From the NCBI GenBank assembly GCA_030762895.1, contig CM061064.1, positions 132,129,402-132,193,401 on the forward strand: DNA of 64,000 nucleotides, read 5' to 3'. Each line of letters opens with the position of its first letter. Position 1 is the stretch's first letter. Shown here in pieces: positions 31,753-42,479 of the stretch. Source of the stretch: Sophora flavescens (Eukaryota > Streptophyta > Magnoliopsida > Fabales > Fabaceae). Below the pieces are notes generated by a model. The model did not search any database. It saw only the letters and a list, made by a program, of their open reading frames with translations, and had not been told where the DNA came from. A program made the position numbers and the translations under genes.

Positions 31753-33293
31753 ATGGCTGCTAGCAATCATGAAGCGGGAAGGATTCTGAGTTTGGAAATG
31801 GATGGAATGAGAGGAAGAATAGATGAGATGAATGAGACCCAAGCAAGACTAGAAGCAATATTGCAGGATATGAGGGAGTCGCTAAGTTTGCTTAGTACAA
31901 ATAGAAGTGAAAATGATGCTGGTCCATATAAGACTTCACAACAAACCTCTTCCATGGTAACAACACCAATGTTCTCAAGCATAAGTACAAGCTTTACTCA
32001 GGGGTTGCCTTACCAAGAGCAGTCGCATTGCACAACGCCAATAGTAATTCCCATCGGAGAAGGATATCAATCTTTGGAAAATGCCTATCACAAAACTCCT
32101 GATATGTAGGACTCACTTGGAAACAACCTCATGTGTCCATTCTCAAGGACAAAAGGGATGAGGAATGGATGGAGAAAGTGGAAAAGGAGATCAAGGCAAT
32201 TAGAGGTTCTAGTGCTTATGGCTCCCTCAAAATAAAGGAACTGTGTCCTGCCATGGAAGTCATGATCCCCAAGGATTTTAAGGTTCCCGATTTTTCCAAG
32301 TATGATGGAAGCAAGAATCCACGATTTCACTTAATCAGCTATGCCACCAAAATGGCAATTTGGTTTAAGGATGACAGATTCCTCATCAGTTTTTTCCATG
32401 AAAGTTTGACGGGTCTCGCATTAGAATGGTACCTTCAATTAGATCATTCTAAGATCTCGAGGTGGACGGAATTGGCTGATATGTTCGTGGATAAATACAA
32501 GTACAATCTGGATGCGGCTCCCACCCGTGAACAACTTATTGTGATGCAAAAAAGAGACGAGGAATACTTCAAGCAGTATGCACAAAGGTGGAGAAGTTTG
32601 GCAGCACAAGTTTGACCCCCATTGACATTATCTGAGACGTGCTCGTATTTTTTGGGAACCCTGGGAGCACCCTTTATATGGGCAATGGTAGGAGTTGCTT
32701 ATAAAGATTTTTCAGATTTGATCTCTGCAAGGGAGAGAATTGAAATGTTGGCTAAAGCTGGGAAGCTGCCGGTTGATGATGCAGAAGGTAGAGAGCCAAA
32801 AAAAGTGGTTGACCCAAGGAAGAAGGAAGCCGAGGCAAATCACATACAACACCAAGAAACCACCATTCCCTAATATTCAACATTCTACCCAAGATATCAA
32901 ACACCACCATATGATCCTAATCCTTACTTTCTATACCAGACACCTACATTCATATACCCACCTCACCACATCTTCCATCCCACAAATGTTTTCCAAGCTC
33001 CATCATCACCTTGTCCATACACACAACCACACTCATCATATCCCACTGTTTCCCCACCAAATCACCCTAGCCAATTCCAACCTAAAGTGAACCCACAAAT
33101 GAGAAGAAGGCTATCCATTTCCAAGGATGAGTTATTCCAACGATTATTTGATGTCCATATGATTTCAGAGAAGCCTGTGCGCCCAAGGGAACCCCCATTT
33201 CCAGCATGGTATGACCCAAATATCACTTGTAAGTTTCACATGGGGGTAGGTGGTCACTCTATTGATAATTGTGAAGATTTCAAGACAGTGTGA
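31753..33293 (+). pseudogene. Tat/Ogre-like gag with zinc-binding motif
   Basis: The ATG at 31753 opens a coiled-coil-like N-terminus (LEMDGMRGRIDEMNETQARL). After a stop and frame change at about 32107-32130 come KDKRDEEWMEKVEKEIKAI, then the gag core VPDFSKYDGSKNPRFHL, SLTGLALEWYLQLD and FVDKYKYNLD. A stop at 32613-32615 follows. The same frame continues with GAPFIWAMVGVAYKDFSDLI, then a proline-rich stretch with stops, and ends with the knuckle CKFHMGVGGHSIDNCEDFK (33229-33290). No protease, RT or integrase follows, so the element depended on others to move. Confidence 0.85.
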
Positions 33294-35150
33294 GAAGGCT
33301 GTTAGCATCTAGACTAGTCAGTGTTCAAGGGGAAGAGCTTATCATTACAAATGATTCTTTTGACAATAGTTGAGGAAATACAATATTTGGCATTTTGTTT
33401 TGTTCATCAATAGCTTGTCATGATGATGGTTTATCTATTTGTTGTGTTTAGTGATTAGAATCTGTTGAGATCTAAGTTTTTGTCATCCTTCTTGAAGCAT
33501 TAATATAATAAATTTGCATGGATTCCGTCATAGTTTAGCTTCTTCATTTATGTGTTTACCTCTATCTTTCTTGTTGGTTTCTTCTTTGACATTGGAACTA
33601 TGTGGGTATCCGGCCCTTGGATTTTTTTTTTCTTGATGAAACCCTTTGCGCATGTTCTATTTGCCCAAGGGAAAAAAAAGAAAAAAAATGAAAAAAAAAA
33701 TGAAAAAAAGAGAGTAAATGAATGAAGGTGTGTTTTTTTACCATGTCTCAAGTTTAATTCTTTATGAAAAATGAGTAATCCTAATTTGAAATGAAGATTG
33801 ACCATCTTTCTCTATCCTTCTTTAAAAAAAAATCATTATCCTTTGTTACCCCTGTTGAGCCTTATAAATTCTTTCAAAATAACCTTGGACAAGGATCACC
33901 CCTGCAAAAGGGGGCTCGTATAAAAGATTGATTGCAACCACAATAAGTGAAGGAAAAAGAAATAAGAATCTGAAGGAGATGCTAAAAGAAAGAAGAAGAG
34001 GAAGCAAAAGAAAAATCAAAAGAAGGAAAATGTGATGCTAAAAGAAAAAAGAGACAATGTTGGCAATGTAATTGAATTGAAAAAAAAAAGGACGAGAAGG
34101 AGAAAAATGAAATGAAAAAATAAAAAAGTTGCGTGTGCAAGTTAAAGCAATTCTCTTGATGATGTAAGATCCTTTGTCTCATTCACCCTTAAACACTTGT
34201 TTGAGCCTTTTATACCTTTTGTTTCTTAACCCTTAAACTATGGCCACGTTACAAGCTTTAAAAGTCCATTCTGATCAATGAGGAATTACTCTTATTTTCA
34301 TAAAATATTAATCGTGGGACAAGGTATCCACACTTTCTTTTCCAAGAACTTTGCTCTTAAAAAAAGGAAAAAAAAGAAAAAAAAAACCGTTAGACTGAAA
34401 ACTTGAAAGGGCGGTGTAAGAAAAAGTTAGGGCGAGATTTGGCTTGAATGAGGATAACTTTATCCTCAGAACCATAAACTGGGGCATTTTTTTGGGGGAC
34501 AATGTCGTTCTTAAAAGGTATACCCTTGGTTGTGTTTATTCTATAACGCCTTACACTGGGGTAATTTTGTTCTTGAAAGGTTTACCCATGTTTGTGTTTT
34601 TGTTTTGGAATACCTTACACTGGGGCAAATTTCGATCGTGATATCCACTTGTTGAGAAAAGTTCAATCTCATTAAGATCAGAACAATCCAGATTAAGAAA
34701 ACAACCCCTTTGAAATCCCTACCATCCTTTGTGTCCCTTTCCTTGTTGTCCGTATCTTGTGAAGTCAAACGCACAAGTCAAGGTTATCGAGTCAATCAAA
34801 TCCTTTTTCATCACACTTCTGAATCAATGCACATCTGTTATATTATGTTTCAATAAAGATGAACCTAGACATAATAGTATAATTTAACCATCTAATGGTA
34901 ATCGTTGGATGAACAGTCCGGACCAAAAAAACTTTGAAGTTTCGATAACTGAAGGAAATGACATCCTTATGGACAATAAAGATTGAGAGGTAGAAAGGGA
35001 TATTCTAGAAGTAGCAAGCCTAAGGAGGCATTATCAAGTGAAAAGGGATATAGGAAAGACCAGTTTTGCAAAAGGTTCCATTTGAATATATGAGTTTGAT
35101 TAGTGAAAGCTTTTCTGAGAAGCATTTGGTTCCACATTTTCTAAAAAGGC
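33294..35150 (+). other. Non-coding interior of the Ogre-like element
   Basis: It holds A-rich and G/A-rich tracts (33660-33715, 33950-34115) and a roughly 85-bp unit repeated about three times around CACTGGGGCA (34475-34630). No pol domain was found in any frame. Confidence 0.6.
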
Positions 35151-35159
35151 AGTTTTCAA

Positions 35160-35930
35160 TAAATTTCTCGGATCATGGCCCAAATCATAAAATTTACGAC
35201 TCAATGGTCTATTTTTTTTTATAAGGCTCATGGCTTGGTTGTTTTAACTCAAAGTCCATCAATTTCTCGGGTCATGGACCAATCATAATTTTTTTTAAGG
35301 CTCATGGCTACATGTTTTGACTCAAGGTCCACTGCATGAAATTCTCGGGTCATGGCCCAATCATAAAAAAATTTGACTCAATGGTCTATTTTTTTAAGGC
35401 TCACGGCTCACATGTTTTTGACTCAAGGTCCACTGCATGAAATTCTAGGGTCATGGCCCAATCATAAAACTTTTCGGACTCAATGATCTACTTTTTAGGG
35501 CTCATGGTTCACCTGTTTTGACTCAAGGTCCACTGCATGAAATTCTCAGGTCATGGCCCAATCATAAAACTTTTCGGACTCAATGGTCTATTTTTTTAAG
35601 GCTCACGACTCACATGTTTTTGACTCAAGGTCCACTGCATGAAATTCTCGGGTCATGGCCCAATCATAAAACTTTTCGGACTCAATGGTCTACATTTTAA
35701 GGCTCATGGCTCACCTGTTTTGACTCATGGTCCACTGCATGAAATTCTCGGGTCATGGCCCAATCATAAAAATTTTCTGACTCAATGGTCTATTTTTAAG
35801 GCTCATGGCTCACTTGTCCACTGCATGAAATTCTCGGGTCATGGCTCAATCATAAAATTTTTCTGACTCAATGGTCTATTTTTAAGGCTCATGGCTCACT
35901 TGTTCTGGCTCAAGGTCCACTGCAAATTTA
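35160..35930 (+). repeat. Minisatellite 1, about 100-bp unit, about 8 copies
   Basis: The phrase GGTCATGGCCCAATCATAAAA recurs near 35174, 35270, 35350, 35450, 35551, 35654, 35754 and 35838, spaced about 100 bp. Each unit also carries GGTCCACTGCATGAAATTC and AAGGCTCATGGCTCAC. Tandem arrays in this position are a known feature of Tat/Ogre 3' regions. Confidence 0.9.
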
Positions 35931-36435
35931 TTTTTTCGAGCTTTAAGGCTCACTGGTATTTTTTATTTTTGGGATCTGAGGCCCGCTATAAATTTATTTT
36001 TCGAGCTCTGAAGCTCATTGCTAATTTTATTTTTGGGATTTGAGGCCCACCGTAAAAGTATTTTTCGAACTTTGAAGCTCATTGATAATTTTATTGGGAT
36101 CTGAGGCCCGCTGCAAATTTATTTTTCGAGCTCTGAGGCTCACTGCTAACTTTATTTTTGGGATCTGAGGCCCGCTGAAAATTGAGATAATTTTATTTTC
36201 GGGATCTAAGGCACGCTGCAAATTTATTTTTCGAGCTCTCAGTCTCACTTTTTGGGATTTGAGGCCCGCTGCAAATTTATTCTTCGAGCTCTAAGGCTCA
36301 CTGCTAATTTTATTTTTGGGATCTTAGGCCAGCTGCAAATTTATTCTTCGAGCTTTGAGGCTCACTACTAATTTTATTTTTGGGATCTGAAGCCCACTGT
36401 TATTTTTATTTTCCGAGCTCTGAAGCTTAATGCTG
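35931..36435 (+). repeat. Minisatellite 2, about 63-bp unit, about 8 copies
   Basis: GGGATCTGAGGCCCGCTGC and TTTTTCGAGCTCTGAGGCTC alternate about every 63 bp (near 35971, 36036, 36098, 36160, 36201, 36255, 36318 and 36388). It directly follows the 100-bp array and shares the AGGCTCA word with it. Confidence 0.9.
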
Positions 36436-36566
36436 AACTTTCTCCAGCCTGTTTCCCATCCCAGCCAAAATGCGAGCTCATTTTCTTTACTAGTTCCTTA
36501 CTACTATCACATGAAAAATGTTTTTTCTTCATGTATTCTAGTAATGAACAAGTAAAGAGAGGCAAC

Positions 36567-37405
36567 TGTAAACAGCCTATTTTGACCGGGTCTTTTAGTT
36601 TTCACTAGAAATTTCAAAAAAAATAATAAATTGCAAAGAAAATAAAAATAAAAAAAATATATTTTGCCATCTTATTATTTATTTTTATCCTAAAAAATCC
36701 AAAAAAATTGTGAGACAAAAATAATAAAAAGATTTTAATTTTATGTTAAACACTTAGGTTTATTTTTGTTATTGGGCCAAATCAGTCAAACCCATTACTC
36801 AAACCCTTTTCCTTTCTTCATCCTCCTCCAACAAACCCTAGCAGACCCCCTTTTCTTCCCTCCAACATTATTTTGAATTTGAATCCAGTTGGCAAATCCC
36901 TTGATTTTTGCATATGAGGCTCACAAGTTTTGATTCTATTTCAAATCAGAGAGAGAAATTTTAATCCTTGCATATTTTTAGGATCCAAATCACAAGAGAT
37001 GCTACGAGAATAAAAGGGCGACCTACGGAAAGATTCAAAAATAAAACCCACGGTGCGTGTGATAGTGAATGATGATGGTGATGAGGTGCGACCCACGGTG
37101 GCTGGGCGGAACGATGACTCGCACGACGGCGTCTGGTCTCGTCGAGGATGCAGGGGCTACTGTTGTAATGACTCGGCACGTGATTGGTTCAAGCTGCAGT
37201 GTTACTCTTGTTTTGGGAGGAGCACAAAGCATTGTGGAGGTGGCGGTGTGGCACGATGAGAGCGTCGAGGCTAAACACACGACTGCGGTGGCAGTGGCGC
37301 ACGGGGGTGACTCTTTCTCCGTTGATCGTGAAACGCGATCTGTAGAGGCGCGACGGAGTAACACCGCGCGTCCGGCGACGACGCATGACGGGGAGCAGCG
37401 GTAGT
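36567..37405 (+). repeat. LTR start (block A) plus block B, plus orientation
   Basis: TGTAAACAGCCTATTTTGAC begins immediately after a purine tract AGTAAAGAGAGGCAAC. Block A (to about 37020) is mirrored at 37728-38207. Block B follows at 37047 in the same orientation as 28812-29140. The expected LTR end (GTTGCGACA) is not found downstream. Confidence 0.78.
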
Positions 37406-38207
37406 TGCGCTGGTCTGAGAATTAAAGGAGCCAAGATAACTCTTTCTTAATGTTCTAGTTTGTTATTAAAAGGATTGATAGTTTGTTGTTTCTATTAAGG
37501 TTGGAGTCAAGGTTAAATGGAGGAGAGTGGTGGCTATTGTATGATGTTGAAGTCAGAGGTGTTTTTGATGGAGGTGTTGTATGATGGATGATGGATGAAG
37601 GAAAAGAATGGAGGCTAGGCCTTTTTTTTAAGGTGGCTGGTGTGTTTTTTGTGGTGGGTGATGGTGTTACGTATGATAGATGATGGAAAATAGTGGAGGC
37701 TGGGTTTTTTTTTTAATCTTTCTGTTGGCTGTCCCCTTATTCTGTAGCATCTCTTGTGATTTTATAATGTCAAATTCACTCTGATTTTGATCCTAAGAAT
37801 CTGCAAGGATTAAAATTTCTATCTCTGATTTGAAATAGAATCAAAACTTGTGAGCCTCATATGCAAAAATTAAGGGATTTGCCAACTGGATTCAAATTCA
37901 AAATAATGTTGGAGGGAAGAAAAGGGGGGCTAGTAGGGTTTGTTGGAGGGGGATGAGGAAAGGAAATGGGTTTGAGTAATGGGTTTGGCTAATTTGGCCA
38001 AATAACAAAAATAAACCTAAGTGTTTAACATAAAATTAAAATCTTTTTATTATTTTTGTCTGTCAATTTTTTTTGGATTTTTTGGGATAAAAATATTATA
38101 AGATGGCAAAATAAAATTTTTTTTATTTTTATTTTCTTTGCAATTTTTTATTTTTTTTGAAATTTCTAGTGAAAACTAAGAGACATGGTCAAAATAGGCT
38201 ATTTACA
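37406..38207 (-). repeat. LTR start (block A), minus orientation, with linker
   Basis: 37728-38207 is the reverse complement of 36567-37020 with scattered differences. 37406-37727 is a T/G-rich linker with repeated GATGGATGATGG-type words and no partner elsewhere in the window. Confidence 0.75.
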
Positions 38208-39796
38208 CCATCAATCATTTTAATTTATTTTTTGTACTCTAGAAATTTTAATTTATTAACTTTTATATTATTATTTTTTACGTTAGAATTTTCAAGAATA
38301 ATGTAAAAAAAATGTAAGAACTAGATTGGTTGTTTCTTTGTGCAGTCCTGATTATAGAGATATAATCTGGACCATTATTGAATCAAGAATATACAATGAT
38401 GATAAACGGGCATTAAAGCTTGAAAGTCGAGGTATAACATTGTAACGTATAGAGGCAATTAGGCAAAGTGACTGAGGGTAAGAACGGAAAGTCAAAATGG
38501 TTAAAACAGTGTTTCTTAAAAACAGTTGGCTTTCAGAGATGGATGAAAAATGCCTTAAAACATCGTTTTTAAAAATAAAAATAAAAGCTTTTTTCAAATT
38601 TCAGCTAAAATGCCCAAACATGAAGAATTTGTATAAAACAGTTTTTTTTATTTCTCAAACATGCTCTGTTTAGACGGAGAAAAAAGTTTTTTCTCTACTA
38701 TCAGACGAATGTCTTTTATCTTTTCCGTAATAACCGCTCCCCATCTGTGCTGATCAATTCACTCGCATGACTAAGTGTGTGTTTGGATGAGTTTGACAAA
38801 TGTGATTTTGGATAGAATTGATTTTGTAGAATTGGTTTTAATAAAATTGAGTTTGAAGTGAAGTGATTTATGTTTGGATATTTTTATTTTAAAAGTAAGT
38901 TTGATATAAAACTTAGTGTAATTTAAGGTTAGAAATCACGTTTGGGGCCAGAAGCTACAAATTCCTGTTTTGGGTTGAAAGTGATTTTGGGGCTAGAAGC
39001 AATTTACAACCTTGGAAGCCAAACATCATTTTTTTCAGTCAAATTGCATTTGACCATTGAAGAAGCACTTTGGAGGATCTTCACCACCAAACCAAACACA
39101 CACTAAAGTCAATTCCATTGGCTCTGCTTCAATTCACCTAATGCCGTTAACCAAGGCCTTACAATTCACATGACATAAATTATAATTACTCGCATAACTT
39201 AAACTAAGGCCTTGTATGATCAAATTGGTTTTATAATTTGCCTTTCAAATCCACAGCATGGACACAATTTTGACTATCTAAGAAAAATTATTTAGGAACT
39301 TCTCTTTAATTTTTATTTCTTTAACTTTTGTATATCAATATTATATTTTAATTTTTGTTTAGAATTTACCTCTCAAATTCTCATTATTATTAAACTGAAA
39401 TATATATTGCTTTTATTTAAATTTTGTAAAAAAATAATATATTTTCCCATATTTTCCATAATCATGAAAAAAAATGTTATTTTATTCAATTTTTTATAAA
39501 TAGAGAAAATTTTGATGACAATATATATATATAAAATATAATGTTAAAAAAAGAAATATTATTCATTTTTCCACCAAATATTATAAACAAATAACTTCAT
39601 ATCATTTTTCCTAATTTATTATGTAAAAGTGATTTTTTTGCACCACCCAAACGAGATAGATTATTTTAAAATCGTTTTTCGGTAAACATACCCAAACAAA
39701 AATAGATTTTAATTATAATCGATTATTACAATAATCAATTATACAAGAATCGATTATTAGCATAATCTATTTTTTCCAACTTTCTCAAACACACTC
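38208..39796. repeat. MITE-derived flank right of the Ogre-like element
   Basis: It contains a MITE-like unit at 38773-39105 bounded by AGTGTGTGTTTGG and CCAAACACACACT. It also holds the inverted-repeat arm 39540-39796 that pairs with 27342-27600. 38500-38672 is an inverted match to 27183-27341 (GTTTTATACAAATTC / CATGTTTGGGCA words). No coding sequence. Confidence 0.6.
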
Positions 39797-41232
39797 TTGC
39801 AGTAACACCAGGATCTATACAAATGGTCGTTAACGCTGCACTATATCAATAATTGTATTTTACCCTCAATCCAATTAATTTATGATTAAAAGTAACAAAA
39901 ATAATTTGGACTTTTAATACTCTTTTTGGAAGTTGTATATTTATACCTAATATTTTCATGACTTGAACGTTTTCGGTTGGAGGAATGCTAGCATCAAACC
40001 CCCTCTCATACTCTTTCTGGCGCTCTCTTTTATTGATCCATGTCATTATCTTTTAAATTACTGTAACCTAATAAGTATTATACAGGATATCTAAACATTT
40101 TTTTTAAACATGTCTCACAAAAAAAATGAGCAAGGGATATCTGATGCTCGGGAGATGCTCCTACAATATGAGCATGTAACGCTCTTGAGAAGCCCCGACA
40201 GTAGGAGCAGGTGAGCTCTAGTGACGGGGTGAAAACTGGAACCGATGTGGTAGGAAAGATAGGGTTCTGGAAGAGGGAGAGATTAGGCAGATGGTTACGA
40301 TGGTTAACAGGTTAAAAGGGAATGACCTTGACTAATAAAAAGGAAACTACCAAAAATGGGGGAGAGTTTGATGCTATCATTCCTCTTTCGATTTTTATGG
40401 GTGAGATTTGGCAAACTCCGAAAAGTAATTGATTAGATGAAGACAGCTAGTTTTATTGCACTGGTAGACACTCAATTTCCGGTAAAAGAAAAAAATTATT
40501 TGACGAGGCTGAGTGAAAACTCAGTTGAAAAAGCATACAAAGTCTCAAGAAATGGTGTCTCGGTGTCCCCGACTAATCAAAAACTGAGAATATGCATTAG
40601 GATTAATGAGTTAAGATTTTATTTTATTAAGTGGTAAATTGTAATTGATGGGGATCAGAGAATGTGACAGGAAAGTGGGACGACACAAGATCTTCATCCG
40701 TTGAAAGAAAGCCCAAAAAATTGCTTTTATACCTAGTGATTGTAAAGCCTGTCCTGAGACACTCTATGGTTCGACTCGGTTTTATCCCGGGTTCGATTCC
40801 TGACGGTGTTAAAATAATGTTTGGCCAACGAAAACCACGTCCCGCGAACAGTGATTAATCCTTTGTTGAGAGCTTTGTGATATACTGGGTTTAGAATCCA
40901 AAAAAAAAAAAATACCTTCTTCGGGGTATAAAATCAAAAAGATATACTCAACATTTTTATATTATGTTAAACTACTTGAAAAATACGTCGTAGACAATTA
41001 ATAATGATTTTAAACCAATTCAATTTTATATAAATTAAGGGTTATGCTGCGATACCCTGCCCTTGCCCTTAAGATGCAGTGTAATTTAAATTTGAAACAG
41101 TAACTTGAAACAACTGCATACCTATACTATGTTCGTTAGGTACTATAATTTTAAAAAAATATTTCAATAGATCATTAAATATTTTTTATAAGAGTAATAC
41201 GTTGTTGCACCATTATTCAAACAAAACATATA
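39797..41232. other. Intergenic sequence
   Basis: No gene was recognised. GGGTTCGATTCC near 40789-40800 matches a tRNA B-box and may mark a SINE remnant, but no good A-box was found. Confidence 0.5.
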
Positions 41233-41420
41233 TCGAGTAATCCCATGGGGTTAGTCTAGTAAAGCATAACATGATCTTGTATATGACAGGTTATATGTTC
41301 AAACCTCACCAGTGTTCTTGAGGCGATAAAAATATAAATTCTTTTGTAAACACTCATAAACCCAACGTTTTCTTGTCTTAGATTGGGACACCATCCCCTC
41401 ACCTTAAATATTTCTAATAA
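41233..41420 (+). mobile_element. Possible tRNA-derived SINE
   Basis: GGGGTTAGTCTAGTAAAGC resembles an A-box region, and TGTTCAAACCTC about 45 bp later resembles a B-box. It is followed by AT-rich sequence. No target duplication was found. Confidence 0.4.
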
Positions 41421-42479
41421 ATAAAATATATCAAGTAACTTTATTCTCTAAAATTATAAAGAAAACCAATATAATAATATCACGTAATTTGCCCTAGTCT
41501 ATCATACTCCCCCTTCTACTCTTAAATTGTTCAATTTTGTCCTTCGATATTTTACTGGGATGAAAGGATCTCCTCATGTTTAACAATTATAAAGATTTAA
41601 CGAAAATTAAAGGTCGTCATTTTTTATTTTATTTTTTGGAAACTAAGGTTGACCGAATCATACTTCATTGTTACTATTTTTTCGCCGGAAAAGACTAATA
41701 TACGTGAGTTAAACAATGCATTGCTGCTCAATTTTTTTTCCATCCATTCCTGGTGCATTGTTTAGAAATGGCGTGAACATTCTTTTTTTTTTTTTTAACA
41801 AAAAAGACACGCAAAAATCATCACTATAATAAAAGACATCCCAAACATTACAACCCATCAATGAGTTTTCCGAAAACCACTACGGTAGTTGAAGGCCTTA
41901 TGCTAGAACTATAGGAGCGTAGCAAGCAGGGTTACCAAGAAACCCCGGGAGAAATGAAATGATTTAGCTATACATGTCTAAATTCAGCTTGGTTAACATC
42001 AAATAATAGATTGCAATTGAGTGACAAACTTAAATCACAGCAGACTGCAAGTGACAATATTATCACCAACGGATCACGTGGAGAAAATCAAGTGGAGAAT
42101 AACATCATTCAAAAGACTACCTGCCACTTACCATCAAGTTTAGTTTACACTCTTCCTAGTTCCTAGCCGTAAATCCTGACTGTTAAGGATAAGTTTGTTC
42201 TTGGTAGGAGTGGAAGGAAGGTATAAATTGGAGAGGGGGCAAACATAAAAGGGGAATGCAGTGTAAAAGGGGATTTCTCATTAAACAATGTCACATATCA
42301 AACAATTTGTATTCTCTGAAGGCCAGAAAAAAAAGTGATATATTTTTACTCTCTAATCAAATGTACATGTGTCAGTGAATGAACAGCCTAGCTGCAAACT
42401 TTAATCTACACATTTACGAATTAGAACTATGGAATAATAATATAACAAAGGATGAGTGGATGTGGCAAGGGACATTTTT
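41421..42479 (-). other. 3' flank of the S-acyltransferase gene
   Basis: AT-rich sequence with no coding support. The 3' UTR of the minus-strand gene should begin at 42479 and run leftwards. Confidence 0.45.

Larger units (their letters stand above)
27664..38207. mobile_element. Tat/Ogre-like non-autonomous LTR element with inverted interior
   Basis: The outer ends are those of a minus-strand element: TGTCGCAACC at 27664 (reversed, ...GGTTGCGACA) and ...GGCTATTTACA at 38207 (reversed, TGTAAATAGCC...). They are flanked by TCATC and CCATC. The interior runs the other way: a plus-strand LTR end at 30536, primer-like site 30539-30556, gag 31753-33293, minisatellites, purine tract and LTR start at 36567. 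The LTR material therefore forms two palindromes (27664-30536 and 36567-38207). No pol genes are present. Confidence 0.8.

Noticed and set aside
35160..36435. CRISPR-like array
   Set aside because: Units are contiguous tandem copies without unique spacers, inside a plant retroelement.
37035..37434. Open frames in all directions
   Set aside because: Same LTR block B as 28812-29140; not genes.
40750..40805. A tRNA gene suggested by GGGTTCGATTCC
   Set aside because: No cloverleaf can be built and no A-box is found at the right distance. At most a SINE remnant.
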